This document shows, one piece after another, positions 49,397 to 61,203 of a DNA stretch of 64,000 nucleotides. Numbering within the stretch: position 1 is the stretch's first letter; the number at the start of each line of letters is the position of its first letter. A model generated the notes under the pieces. That model searched no databases. It worked only from the letters and a program-made list of their open reading frames with translations, and was not told where the DNA came from. The position numbers and the translations under genes were made by a program. This DNA comes from Pratylenchus scribneri (Eukaryota; Nematoda; Chromadorea; Rhabditida; Pratylenchidae): NCBI GenBank assembly GCA_030063045.1, contig JAQSEB010000105.1:310001-374000 (forward strand). The letters run 5' to 3'.

Positions 49397-52300
49397 ATGG
49401 ATTTTGATGAAGACGAGGAAATTGAGGAATTTTTGAATTCATTGCCTCCTGAAATATTGGACAAAATCCAGCTTGGTGGATTTGGTGATGATGATGATGG
49501 CCGGGAACAATCAATAACTAATTTGGCCTTTGCCATTAGCCAATGTATTTTGGGCATTTTGGAATCGTTGATTCCACTTTTCTTCAAATCTATTGGGGCC
49601 ACTGCCATCCAATTTGCAATTAATTCTAAATTCGGCAGCAAATTGAGTGAGTGCGCCAACTATTATTAATATTTTTTGGAATTTGGATGGCAAACAATTA
49701 TATTTAACCAAAAAAAAAAAGATTAAACAATAATATAATAAATGGGTCCAGATAATAAGCGGTATTAAAAAATCAGAACAGACGGAATTATTAAAAATCC
49801 GAACAGGCGGAATTATTAAAATCAGAACAGGCGGATTAAAATCAGAACAGGCGGATTAAAATCAGAACAGGCGGAATTATTAAAATCAGAACAGGCGGAA
49901 TTATTAAAAATCAGAACTGGCGGAATTATTAAAATCAGAACAGGCGGAATTATTAAAATCAGAACAGGCGGAATTATTAAAATCAGAACAGGCGGAATTA
50001 TTAAAATCAGAACAGGCGGAATTATTAAAATCAGAACAAGCGGAATTATTAAAATCAGAACAAGCGGAATTATTAAAATCAGAACAAGCGGAATTATTAA
50101 AATCAGAACAGGCGGAATTATTAAAATCAGAACAGGCGGAATTATTAAAATCAGAACAGGCGGAATTATTAAAAATCAGAACAGGCGGAATTATTAAAAT
50201 CAGAACAGGCGGAATTATTATAATCAGAACAGGCGGAATTATTAAAATCAGAACAAGCGGAATTATTAAAATCAGAACAGGCGGAATTATTATAATCAGA
50301 ACAGGCGGAATTATTAAAAATCAGAACAGGCGGAATTATTAAAAATCAGAACAGGCGGAATTATTAAAAATCAGAACAGGCGGAATTATTAAAAATCAGA
50401 ACAGGCGGAATTAAGAATATTATGAGATCGTCTTAAATTGTTTATTAATTGCTATAATTTTCGCAAAATCAACAGATGATCAACCAAACGCAAATATTAT
50501 TGTCCATTCGCTGAATGCCTTCGTTGGTTTTTGCCTTTTCATCGCCCATACTTGGCCTCATTTCACTTCCAATTCATTGCCACTTTTGCTATATTTTGCT
50601 TCAAGTTTCGCTTTAATCAAATTCCTTTCCTCCAAAAATGATCTCGCATATAAAAAGGGCACAGTTTTCATTTTATTCACCATTTTCTTCATTTTTGGAT
50701 GCCAAATGGCAATGGAACCAACAAATTTCCTAGCCGTGAGTTATTCCAAATTTTAGCAAGTTATTTTGGATTATTCTGAAAAATAGATCCGTGGACCTTG
50801 GATGATTGCAGCGATGAAACAAATTTCTCTCTGTCTCGATCTTGACTCCATAAATTCGATCCAATCCCCTTCTTTGATCAGTCAATTTGCCTTTATTTTT
50901 GATCCTTGCACTTTGCTCTTTGGCCCATTCATCACATTTCAACAATTCCAAAAAATGTCAATTGACGGGAGGAAAAGTGCCATTGGACCAAAGGTGGATT
51001 CGAGGGGGAATATTTGAGGGATTCTGAAAGACCATCAAATGAAGAATTGATGGTTTATGAAGGTGGCAATGGCTGACTTTTCCATTTTTATTAGCAATTT
51101 AAATTAAAATAAAAAAATCTTACTTATCAAAATTATTAAAACTACCGTACAACTATACACTATTCTGACCTTTGATAAAAAAATGATGGATACATGAAAT
51201 GGGCCTTCACCTTCCACCACCACATCTGTGATTGTGGAACATTTTAATTTTCATCCGTTGCCATTTTCATTTTATTAATTTAATTTAATTTACCAATTTA
51301 TTGGGAAAAAATGGCAAATGATAAATGTCCCAAAATTAAATTTAAAAAATAATTCACAGTCAAAAAAAACAAAAAACGTAAGAATTCTTTTAAAAAGCAA
51401 TTGCCAATTAGTCCGACCGTGGGGGAAATTATAGCATTCCAGCCGAGTTTTTGCAAACTAAAGTTATAATTATTTTTGTGACGGATTAAATAATTAGAAT
51501 GATTAATGCTTAATTTTAACGAATTGATCAATGATCAGCAGAAATATTTTTGTAAAAATTGAATTTTTTGATTAATTTTGGCACTTTAGAATTCCCTCAA
51601 AATTCTAACAATCAAAATCAATCCCAAAATTCAATTCACTCAATTTCAGGCCCTTTTGTTCATTCAATTCCTGCATTTTTGTCGTCATCTACTTTTGGCC
51701 TTCCTTTTTCTGCTTTCCACCTGCCTTCTTGATCCAAACAATTCACCGGCTTTTCACCTTTTTACATTCCAAATGCCCTCAATTTTGCACCATTTTTTGA
51801 CGGCATTTGCCTTCCGCTCATCCCATTATTTTATTTGCCATTTTTCCTCGGCATTGGCCATTCTCGGTGGGCATTCGCCCGATCAAATGCAAATTGTCCA
51901 ATGGAAGGCCATTGAATGGCCTCAATCAATGGCACAAGTGGCCACAAATTGGAATGTACCAATGCATCATTTTTTGCATAAATGTGAGTTAGGATATTTT
52001 TCAAATTGACAAATTTTTGAGCCCTTATAAATCAAAATTCCATAATTATTGTTTCTCTAATTTATAATAAAATTTAATGATAATCCACAATTTGCTTATT
52101 AGAAGAATAAATTCAATTCAAATTTCCGAAAAAATTGTGGATATCTTAAATTTATCCCTCCAATCCCACTATAATATCCAATCAACCCTATTTCCCCCAA
52201 TTCACCCTTTAAATTTTAGTATAAATTGGATGATAATAGCTTTTCACCCAAAAAAAGGTCGCTGTCGGCAATTTAAGATTAAACCAATATGATAATTCTT

Positions 52301-53154
52301 TAAAACTAGTTTCAAAATATCATTTAATGAATGCTGAACAAGAAAAACTTGGTTTAATTGAAATGGTTTTAAAACTTTCCAGTGAAATATACAAACCGAA
52401 AAATTGGCTCTATTTTTCATCCGAACAATTAAATAAATTCAATATTTCAGATATTTATTCGCCCAATATTGCCCAAATTGGTGTATTCAATTCCGTTTTG
52501 CTCACTTTTACCGTCTCTGCCGCCCTTCATGTACCGTATTCCTCAAATTTTCCTTACATTGCTCTTTCCCGCAGGGCCTCGATCTTCAAATGGCCGCCGT
52601 TCTCCTCTCTTTAGGTGTTTTTGCGATTGTAGAAAAAAGTAAGAAATTTATTCCGCTTTATTTTTTATTTATTTTGAAGTTTTTCGTGACAAATTGGCTT
52701 CATTCTTTTCAATTTGCATTCGAGTGAAGGATTGCCCGGAGGGAAAATGTCCGCATCGACGCAAAAAGGTTGGATGAAAAAAGGGAAATTTTTGGCATAT
52801 TTTTTATCTCCAGAATCATGCCATCTCCAAACTTTTGCGCCTTCTCTTCATCGCCAACAACATTTTCTTACTCATTTATTTGGGTCAGTTTTAGGCATTT
52901 TTAATTTAAAATAAGGCTTTTTTTTATCATTATAAAAGAATTCAACGCCAATTTTAATATATTTTCCTTTATAAAAATGTGCCCAATATTCAGGTGCTCC
53001 ATTCCATGGTGAGGGCCAGTTCCATGGCTATACTTTTGGCCATCTTTTGCACATCTGGGTCCACCAATTTCTGCTTTCTGGCCATTTGATTGGAATGGCC
53101 ATGTTGGCCGCCGCATTCGTCATTCCATCAATGCAAAGGGAAAAGGAGGAATAA
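49397..53154 (+). CDS. PORCN: Porcupine, Wnt O-acyltransferase (MBOAT family)
   Basis: Nine exons (49397-49646, 50476-50735, 50787-50993, 51650-51983, 52451-52530, 52575-52638, 52680-52768, 52814-52883, 52994-53154) encode about 504 aa. An acidic N-terminus precedes several membrane segments. Family landmarks are RGPWMIAAMKQISLCLDLDS, LLFGPFITFQQF, SHYFICHFSSALAILGG, WNVPMHHFLHKYIYSP, and the catalytic His in VSAALHGLDLQMAAVLLSL. A Cys-rich loop (CIRVKDCPEGKCPHRR) and GYTFGHLLHIW close the protein. Porcupine adds palmitoleate to Wnt proteins in the ER, a step needed for Wnt secretion. The catalytic His is intact. Intron 1 contains the second 24-bp minisatellite array. Confidence 0.93.
49768..50413. 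repeat. 24-bp minisatellite array, reverse orientation, about 27 units
   Basis: The complement of the UGT-intron unit (AATCAGAACAGGCGGAATT then ATTAA), tandem through most of porcupine intron 1. Units vary by an extra A (AAAAATCAG), by GGCGGATTAAAATC deletions near the left end, and by CAAGCGG changes. More degenerate than the long array. Confidence 0.95.
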
Positions 53155-54364
53155 ATGAGAATTGGAAAGAAATAGAATGGATAAAGATGATTCAGTCCAA
53201 TCACATTTTGTGCTGATTTGATCCACAATTTTCCCCTCATTTTAAAAAAAAAGTGCACTTTTCATACCCACTTTTTTCCTTCTTATTATTTGTCCTTCTC
53301 GAATACAAAAAGCTTTCATTTGGACGGGGAAAATAAACGTGTGGATTTGGCCAAAACAAAAATCGATCCGGCGGGACTGATTTTGAAGGAAATATATCCG
53401 CGCACACACTTTTTTGTTCTTTCCTTCTCATTTCATGGCTCCGTTGCCAAATCCCACAAACTAATAATAAAATGCTAATCATTCGCTTTTTTATGTAATT
53501 GGCCAAATTTAATATTGATTTAATGGATTAGCAGTCATTATTTGCGCCTAAATTACCTGCTTTTGGTCATATGGGATTTCGGGAACGGTGGGCATTGGAT
53601 AACCCAAATTCTTAAAATGTGAATGGCGTCATTCGATTGAGATTTGAGAATGGGTTGATTCATTCATTCCCCCCCCCCCTCCCCCAACATTCCAATTCCA
53701 TCCATTTTCCAAACCAATTTCATTTCCATCTATTCCCGCGCACATTTCAGTCAACTTTTTGAACCCTACAAAAATTTTTCACCGTGATCGATTGATTGGA
53801 GGGGGAACCGTTCGTTGTTCGCACCAAGTAATGAGAAAGGGTAAAAGAATGCGCAATTTTGGGGCTATTGCCTCCCTCAATAACTTCGCCTGGGGCGCCC
53901 AGAACCCATTCTCCATTCAATCATTTTCATTCATTTTGATTTTGCGTTCGGCCCTTCTCCCATTTTTTGAACCACTGTATAAAAATTCAAAAAAGGGGAA
54001 AAAATACGGCCTTTCGATCGAAGAAATTTTTGAACGAAAATAGGAATGGAATGGAAAGTCAAAATGGGAGAAATTGAAGGCCAAAATGGATGGGTGGATG
54101 CGCACAATTTGTTGGATTTCATTGGCGGTGAATGGCCCCCAAAATGGCGCATCTTCCACTTGATGTTCCTTCCATCCATTTTCCTTTTTCTATGTTTGTT
54201 CTTCCCAAATCAAATCCCTTTTTAAATTACCCTAAAAAGTGGTTTTTTGTATTTTTGTCTCCAAATACTTGTCAAGGCCATATTCAAAGGATTATGAACA
54301 TTTTTAGATCTATTTTAGCCAGCTATTTTTCTCATCCAAAATCATTTTGGCTATTGTTGGAATA
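53155..54364. other. Intergenic, no confirmed gene
   Basis: About 1.2 kb containing a C-rich run (53668-53687) and several overlapping ORFs on both strands (for example plus 53759-54043) with no domain or splice support. Probably includes the promoter of the next gene. Confidence 0.4.
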
Positions 54365-55898
54365 ATGCAACGTTCAATTTGTTTTCACATTCATTTTCTT
54401 CCAATTTTTCTATGCCTTTTCCTTCATTCGTTGGTCAGTGCTGATGTTGGATGCCCAAGGTTGCCATCCGGCGTTGAGTTAGTCCAAAATTCTGTAATTA
54501 ATGATGAATTTTGTGCATTATTTTCAGGTTGGTTTGTGGCAAAGCATGTTGCCTAAGTCATCAGGGTGAAAATCAGGTTAGCTGCCGATTTCCGAGCTAT
54601 TATAGCCGTTCAATTTGATTTTATGGAATTAGCCAATTATGGATTAATTATTTGGCTTTAAAACATTATTTAATAAAATAACATGAAAGGTAATAAGGGG
54701 GAATTCCAATAAGAGAATATTCCACTTTTAAAAGGTTTAAAATTAGAAAAACTTCCCAAAAATACCTTCATTAGGCATAATATTTTTACTTTTAATACAA
54801 TAAAATCATTCTTCACCGTTTAGGGTTATTATTGCTGTGAGCCGGACAATCCAAATGTGATTCGTTCTGTGGTCTACAAAGAGGCATACCATCCATCGGC
54901 AGGTCGCCCTGAACGATACACAGGCGGATATCCAGCCAATTTCCAGTCAGTTCCGAATATATTTAAGGCCATAGTCATTATGGGGAATTGAATTATTTTC
55001 GGATTCATTTTTGGCCAAATTTCCTTTTTTTATCCCTCCTCCCTAATTTTAATTTCTCCCAAAAAAGGATTGACTATTCCCTGTTGCTGATTGGACTGAT
55101 TGTTTCGGTGCTTTTGTCGGTCATTCTCTCCTTCATTTGCTGCCTTCTTTGCAATGGATGTTGGCTCCATCGTCGACGAAATCCGCACATGTACGAAAAT
55201 GTGAATGAACGGGGCGAGGATCGAGATGGATTCTATCCAATTTGTTGTGGATTTGGCATTCCAATGGGCACAGGTTTGAGATTGAATGAATGAGATTAAA
55301 GTTTGAATGGATTCTCGTGAAATTAGGTTAAATGGGAAGTGGGGTAAAGATGAACATGAAAAAGTGCCAAAAATTTTTTAAAACCCGTTTTAGGTTTTTG
55401 AAAATGTCAGTTTTCGGTTTCTGTTTCTCTAATTTTCGGTTATTTTAAGCAAAAATTCCCAATTTCGGTTTTAGATTGAATCAATTTACTCAAACTCAAA
55501 CCGAAACAGACCATAATCTACATTACTTTTTAGCCTCTTTTTACTAAAATTTAGTTTTAATATGGAAGAAGCAAATATAAATCCACTATTATTTTAAGAA
55601 AATTAAGATGTAAAAATTTAGGATCAAATTCGAAAGAGTTATTAGGCATTAATACCATTCATGACCAATATTACTGAGAATATGAGAAATAATCATTGCT
55701 GTATATTGATTTGTCCAACAAAATAAATATTTGGCCATATTTGCAGTTGTGTTCAGCACACATCCTCCACAATTTCGGGACGAAATGTACGGTGGATCGT
55801 CGGTGAGCGCGGGCGGAGGCCGAGTCCGCTTCAATGAGGATGGAACACCGAAAGGTGTTTTGAAGAATGGAAATGGAGGAGGGGAACGATACCATTGA
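54365..55898 (+). CDS. Cys-rich single-pass membrane protein, unknown
   Basis: Five exons (54365-54477, 54528-54576, 54824-54945, 55068-55273, 55747-55898), about 213 aa. Layout: signal peptide (FLPIFLCLFLHSLVSA), Cys-rich ectodomain (DVGCPRLPSGVELVCGKACC, then GYYCCEPDNPNV), and one TM helix (LLLIGLIVSVLLSVILSFI). A juxtamembrane Cys cluster and basic stop-transfer follow (CCLLCNGCWLHRRR), then a cytosolic tail with Gly-rich and Arg-rich parts ending NGGGERYH. The order resembles small adaptor-type membrane proteins such as Shisa or VOPP1, but I cannot match a family signature, so the function is unknown. CGKACC is shared with the gene at 10889. Every junction is GT-AG and phase-consistent. 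Confidence 0.7.
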
Positions 55899-56721
55899 AT
55901 AATTAGAATTGGAGGATAATGATAAAAAAAAAACTCGATCAAATTTATTTTTCGCCTCAATTATTTTCCCTTTCCGTTTAAGTTTCGCTCAGTCAATAAA
56001 TTCAATAATAATTATAAAAATTTATTTTTCATCGAATAAAATTTTTGCTGCCAATCAAGAATTCTAATTTTTCTTTCATTCCCACATTAGGATGGATGCC
56101 CTAAAGCAATTTGAGATTAGTCAATTTCAATTCATTGTTTATTTATGTTTATGTTCATCTTGCTTAGCATTCATACTGTAAATAAAATACTCTTTAAAAC
56201 CCAGGGATTATTTTTCAAATATCCCTTAAGATGGGGGATTATTAGAGATGGAATTTTAATAGAGTATTTACGATAATATTCATAAATGCAGAAATTTATG
56301 GCATCAATTCAATGTATTTATGCATTTTGGAGCTTTGCGAATTCAATTTTAGAATTAATCAAAAAAAAAGAATAAGCAATTATAAAATTGAAAATGCCTA
56401 AATATCTGTCAATTTCAGTTTTGGTCTCCATTTCCCAATAATAACCAAAAAGTCTGGCCTAAATGACTTCCAAAATGGCCAAAATCCCCTATAAACTCTC
56501 TCCTATATCCTTTATATGTTTTTGTTTGTTCCATCCAATTTCTCGCAATTCTTTTCTTCTTTTGCTCTTTTCACAATCGATATTCACGTTCCCCCTTGAG
56601 GGTTCTTTATTTTCATTTCCTTCCTCCTGACTCCTGCTGACTCATCATTCTCCCAAACTTTTCTTTCTTTTCGTAATTTTGATTATTTGTCCTCAATTTT
56701 TGTGCGCATAAATTCTCAAAA
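55899..56721. other. Intergenic with a small MITE
   Basis: AT-rich. Contains an inverted-repeat element at 56174-56275 and the upstream region of the next gene (CT-rich around 56500-56700). No gene recognised. Confidence 0.4.
56174..56275. repeat. Small MITE, relative of 13124-13217
   Basis: About 100 bp with inverted ends ACTGTAAATAAAATACTC and GAGTATTTACGAT, plus inner CCCAGGGATTA and GGGGGATTATTAGAG. Confidence 0.6.
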
Positions 56722-57630
56722 ATGTATCCCACATATCCAATTCAACAACAGGTAAAATTAATTCCAAATTGCAAATTTGAATATTTTTTTTTCAGCCGAA
56801 TTTCGTGCAGCCCCCGGCCCATTATCCGGCCTATCCGCCACCATATTCCCAATCGACCCCATATCCATCCACATATCCGGCACCATATCCAGCTGGCCAA
56901 TATTGTCCAGGAGGTCAATGCCCACCACAACAAATTATGTAAGAAGGAAAAGTTGCAAAATTGTGGATAATCCAAATAAATGAATTATGAATATTTTTAC
57001 TGCTACAAGGCCCAGGATATAATTCCCGATACCCTACATTTTAATTTTCTCTTTAGAGATTAATTTTCACTATAAATTCTCTATTAGAAGCCATGGTACT
57101 TTTATAATTATAAGTTCGAAACTTAAAAAGGGGAAAATTTGGAATCTAACTCTCTTATTTATCGAAATTTTTTAACAGAATATGGTGTTTTTTGTAGACT
57201 AAGAAAAGGAATAAAAATTTTTTGTCAAATAGTTCATCTCGCCAAAAGGTACAGTGCCTCAAAGTCAGGGGGTGGGGCTTCTAATAGAATTACGTAAAAA
57301 TAATTTAAGTAAGCCGTTTACTAAAATCCACGAAATCAAGATTGGTGGCATTTCAATAGGGAAAATAAGATTTTATAATTCCCATTCCCAACAGAAGAAT
57401 TGAACTAATCAAAAAAATGCAATATTGTAGAACCCCCAAAATAATAATCATTTATCAACAGATATCGTGATGCTCCTCCCCAATCCCGCCAAAATTGGAT
57501 GAATGATCCAAATTCGTGTTGGCTCCTCTCCCTGTTGACCCTTTGTTGTGGATGCTTTCTTGGCGAGGCACTTTGCGATGAGCCATGTTGTTGTTGCCTT
57601 ATTCCATGCGCATTGCCAAGATTTAGATGA
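56722..57630 (+). CDS. Pro/Tyr-rich, Cys-rich small membrane protein
   Basis: Three exons (56722-56751, 56796-56938, 57462-57630), about 113 aa. The N-terminal half is a Pro/Tyr repeat (PAHYPAYPPPYSQSTPYP). The C-terminal half is hydrophobic and Cys-rich: SCWLLSLLTLCCGCFLGEAL followed by CDEPCCCCLIPCALPRFR. The pattern of a Pro/Tyr-rich head with a Cys-rich hydrophobic tail resembles CYSTM- or PLAC8-like small membrane proteins, which may bind membranes through palmitoylated cysteines; this is inference. Intron 2 (56939-57461) contains an old repeat sharing CAAAAGGTACAGTGCCTCAA with the element at 61165. Confidence 0.7.
57000..57300. repeat. Diverged repeat in intron of the Pro/Tyr-rich gene
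   Basis: Shares CTATTAGAAGCC, AAAGGTACAGTGCCTCAAAG and CTTCTAATAGAATTACG with the elements at 61165-61396 and 37130-37385. The ends are only weakly inverted. Confidence 0.5.
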
Positions 57631-57680
57631 TCAATTTTGTCAATTTAATTTGGATAAAATTAAATAATTGTAACATTTAG

Positions 57681-57928
57681 TACCGTATAACATCTTTTAA
57701 TCCCCCTCCTCTATTAATTCCCCGCCCTCGACTTTGAAAATTCGTAACTCATAGAAAAGTGAACTTTTACAAAAAAAAGCCTTTTGGATTTTCTTAGTTC
57801 CCTAAAGCTCTAAAAATCTGCTATAATTTATTCAAAAACGTCCACAATTTAAGGAGTTAGTCCCCTAATTTTCCCAATTTTTGAAGAGTTGAAAAATAAT
57901 TTGGGGAATTAAAAGAAGTTATACGATA
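57681..57928. repeat. MITE with TACCGTATAAC ends
   Basis: Inverted ends TACCGTATAACATCTTTTAA (then TCCCCC) and GGGGAATTAAAAGAAGTTATACG (split by one A). Same family as 13124-13217, but longer. Confidence 0.65.
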
Positions 57929-57946
57929 TAAAATGAATGTATGAGA

Positions 57947-59144
57947 TAGGGTTGCGCTCCCGAGGGTCGGGGGCGAGTTGGACGGGGGCGGGGGTGATCG
58001 GGGGTGGCACCTTCGGGGGCGGGGACGGGGGTGACCTTGACGGGGACCCCCGCGGGGATCCCCGCGGGGGTACGGGGTTGACAAAAATTTTTAAAAAAGT
58101 CCTATTTTTCAAAAAAAAAATTTCTGAAGAAAAATTTAGTAAAATTTTAATAAATTATAAGCGCAAATAAATTTTAATTCATAATTCATTCAATCTCCTC
58201 TTCAATTTCTTCCTGTTCTGGATCATTTGAATTTGTTGGTGCCAGTTACACACGGTTGGGATCATTATCATTAGCGTCTAGATCACAAGCGTCTCAGTGA
58301 TTTTGAATTTGAAGAGCCTTAGCTCATCAGTCATCAGCCAATTTACTAATTTAAATTAAATGATATAGTGCATTTAATAGCCCTAAGTATCGGTTATCAA
58401 ATGATATATTGAACATACAAAACTGTAATGGTTTGGACAAAATATGGCCCTAGATGCCTAGATACAAAAACAATTTTTCAAAATTTTTGGCCTCAACTTT
58501 GCCAAAGCTTTGAAGTTTTGAATGATCATTATACCATTGGATAGCCAAGATTTGGGACTATTAAATATATTTTAGGTCCTTTAAATTGGTTAATTGGCTG
58601 ATGAGCTAAGGCTCGTCAAAATCGATGAGATTAGTGGCGAGATGCTAATGTCCCTCGCTGGTTTCACTTTACACATCATCCAAATTTGCTTTTACAAATA
58701 AAATTTGACAGAGATTTTTTGCCGAAAAGTCTTATATAAATCTTCAATATGGCATGATATGATTAAAAGGATGTCAGATTCTTGAATAGCACCCTAAATT
58801 AACCATAGAAAGTGATTTTGTGATGTCTATTATCCATAAGAGAAGATTATCAAGAGACGCGCAGCGAAAAAATTAACTAAAAATTGCCGCGCAGCGAAAA
58901 ATTTTTAATGAAAATTTAAAAATCCTACAAAAATCTGCTAAAAATTTCCTTTCATATTGCATTTTTCTTGAAAAAGTCCGATAATATGGGGTATATGTTC
59001 ACCCCCGTACCCCCGCGGGGGTGGAGGTTCCGGGGGCGGGAGTGATCGGGGGTGGACCTTCGGGGGTGGGACGGGGGTGAAACTCAAACCCCCGCGGGGG
59101 CCCCCGTCGGGGGTGACCCCCGCGGGGACGGGGGCGCAACCCTA
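57947..59144. mobile_element. Non-autonomous hAT element with G-rich ends
   Basis: Terminal inverted repeat TAGGGTTGCGC / GCGCAACCCTA, flanked on both sides by the 8-bp duplication GTATGAGA (57939-57946 and 59145-59152). An 8-bp duplication and TAGGG-type ends are typical of hAT elements. Subterminal arms (57950-58080 and 58998-59140) are very G/C-rich (GGGGGCGGGG-type repeats, CCCCGCGGGG palindromes), in stark contrast with the AT-rich surroundings. The 1.2-kb body has no transposase frame. It includes an inner inverted repeat (GAGCCTTAGCTCATCAG at 58314; complement at 58594). Confidence 0.88.
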
Positions 59145-59700
59145 GTATGAGATAAAAATATTATTCAATTTAATATTTTCCCATTATTATCTTATTTCCA
59201 ATATAATAAATATCAAATTGAATTTACAAAAATTTTCCATTTTTATTCCATTATAGTTCATCTTTTTTTGACCTTTAAGTCAATCTTTAGTTACTAAAAT
59301 GCTCCCAGCCGGCACCACTAAAATGGCCTTGGGAGTTTTTTGCAGCCAATCGTCGCCTTTTTTACAACCAAAATGTTGTCAATCCAACAAAATGTGTGCC
59401 TACGTTGAATTTCGTTGAAAATTGGATGATTTTTTGTAATAAAAATATTAACAAGAAAAGATTGAAGGTTGAAAAATGTTGAAAGGAAATTGTTTGGATT
59501 GGAATATGAATTGCACAAAATGTTCTGGTGCTTTTCCACTAATTCATTGTAAATTTAAATGATTTATTTGTATATTTTGCAAATGGAGTCCAAAAATTAA
59601 TAGCCAGACTGGGCCTTTGGCCCCCACATTCCCTTGGGCCAATAAAAGGGTTCGATGCCCCATTGAATTTTTTCATAAAATAATTTTCTTAACTCTAAAA

Positions 59701-60542
59701 ATGCGGCCTTTCATTTTGGGTTTCCTCATTTTGTTGGTCACCATTCCCGCAATCAGTGCATTTGGTTTTGGCAATTTGTTTGGACTTGGCGGCGGATGTT
59801 CGGCCTGTTGCAATACTTGGTAGGGCCAAAATTGAGGAATAACTGCAACATTTTAATTTTTGAATTATTTTACAAAATTTTATGGAAGGGACCAATTGAT
59901 CACACAAAATTGTAAAAATAATAAACATTATTTTAAACCTTATTATTAGATTAGACATTAGACTATTCTTTAATTCAAATAATTCAAAAATATGTTAGTG
60001 TCAGTTACAGCGAACGTGGAATTAGCGATTCCAGGGATTCGCTGAGAGGCTTCTAGTTTTTGTGCCAACAAAGATTAGGCTCATTCGACTCGGCATGGTC
60101 GATTTACTATATGGAGTTCAATTTTAGACTGGTATGAACTTATTTAGTATCAGCTAGATTCCTCTACCACCTCCGGCACCCTACCCCTAGCCTTAACTCT
60201 GAGCCGTATAGTAAATCGACAATGCCGAGTCGAATAAGCCTATCAAGTCTGTACGAAACCTAGAATCCAAGATTCCCAAATTTGCTATACCAATGCCTCA
60301 TCAGCGAATCCGGGATCGCTAATTCCCAGGATTAACGTATCCTTTTTCTCCCCAATCCCCATACATAATCCATCCTTTTTCCTTTTTAAAGTGCCCCTCC
60401 CCCTCCTCCGCCCCCGCCTTGCAATGTTTGTGGCTACAATGGGGGCGGATATTATGGAAACAATAATTACTTGGGATATGGAGGATACGGTGGCGGCGGA
60501 TATGGCTACAATAATTACAATTATGTTGGCAAAAAGAAATGA
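59701..60542 (+). CDS. Gly/Tyr-rich secreted peptide precursor 1
   Basis: Two exons, 59701-59819 and 60392-60542, about 89 aa. The signal peptide (ILGFLILLVTIPAISA) is followed by FGFGNLFGLGGGCSACC. Exon 2 encodes a polyproline run (CAPPPPPPPCNVCG) and a Gly/Tyr/Asn-rich end (YLGYGGYGGGGYGYNNY), then VGKKK. Nematode Gly/Tyr-rich peptides of the NLP/caenacin kind are secreted by the epidermis in antimicrobial defence, or form matrix; either role is inferred. Without splicing, a stop follows the Cys cluster at once, so the exon 2 join is needed. The intron contains a foldback element. Confidence 0.75.
60018..60326. repeat. Foldback element in the Gly/Tyr-rich gene intron
   Basis: Outer arms GGAATTAGCGATTCCAGGG(ATTCGCTGA) and the inverse TCAGCGAATCCGGGATCGCTAATTCC. 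Inner arms AGGCTCATTCGACTCGGCAT and its inverse ATGCCGAGTCGAATAAGCCT. The inner arm also occurs at 5497. Confidence 0.75.
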
Positions 60543-61029
60543 GGCCCAGGCAAAACGAGTGCTAAAATTAATCCAATTTGAAAACCACAAAATTTATTAG
60601 GAAAATCCAAAAATGAGGCCACATTCCATCCATTAAAAATCACTGCCAATTTTTTTCATATTTTTAATTCATTTTTTAGTGAATAAATAATTTTATTTGA
60701 TCTTTTTTTTTCAAATTTATTTTGGTCATTGGAATTTGTTGATTGTTGGTTTTCAATTCGGCGAATAAAAAGAATTGTGCTAAACCACATATTTTTGACC
60801 ATCTCATCAAAGTATAATCGACCATTGGCCAAGGCCATATTCTTCCCCCATTTTCGTTGCTTTCGTCATCCTCAATTTTGTACTCTTTTTTTTTGCTGAT
60901 TTGTTGTCTCAATTTTATGCTTTGAATGTGACCCAAGGACCATCCCACATTTAAAGTGGCTAAAAAGTGTCCATCACACGGCCATTTTCCCTTTTTCTAA
61001 TTTCAAAGTTGCGCAAATTTTCCGTACCA
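60543..61029. other. Intergenic, nothing recognised
   Basis: About 490 bp between two Gly/Tyr-rich peptide genes. AT-rich; probably holds the promoter of the second. Confidence 0.4.
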
Positions 61030-61203
61030 ATGTTTTCCTCCAAATTATTGCCCTTTTTCCTCGGCATTTTCTTCCTTTTCTTTATTGGCCAATCAGTCAA
61101 TGGCCAATTATTTGGTGGAGGATTCGGTGGCGGAAATGGATGTTGTCTTTGGTCAGTTTTTTATTACCGTATTTTATCTATTAGACCCCGGGATTACTAA
61201 TTT
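61030..61203 (+). pseudogene. Gly-rich secreted peptide paralogue, second exon missing
   Basis: Exon 1 (61030-61151) encodes a clear signal peptide (LLPFFLGIFFLFFIGQSVNG) then QLFGGGFGGGNGCCLW. It is laid out like the first exons at 59701 and 62786, with a GT donor at 61152. No Gly/Tyr-rich second exon is found before the next gene, and a MITE lies 13 bp beyond the donor. Unspliced reading runs into the MITE and stops at 61198-61200. It is either a truncated copy or a gene whose second exon was lost or displaced. Confidence 0.5.

Larger units (their letters stand above)
57631..59700. other. Transposon-rich intergenic region
   Basis: Contains a 248-bp MITE (57681-57928), immediately followed by a 1.2-kb non-autonomous hAT element (57947-59144), then AT-rich sequence with a short ambiguous minus-strand ORF at 59318-59539. 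No gene supported. Confidence 0.6.

Noticed and set aside
53218..54365. Several 75-95-residue ORFs on both strands downstream of porcupine
   Set aside because: Mutually overlapping, low-complexity, no splice-supported extension and no family resemblance.
57857..58170. Gly- and Arg/Pro-rich ORFs on both strands
   Set aside because: They are translations of the G-rich subterminal repeats of the hAT element.
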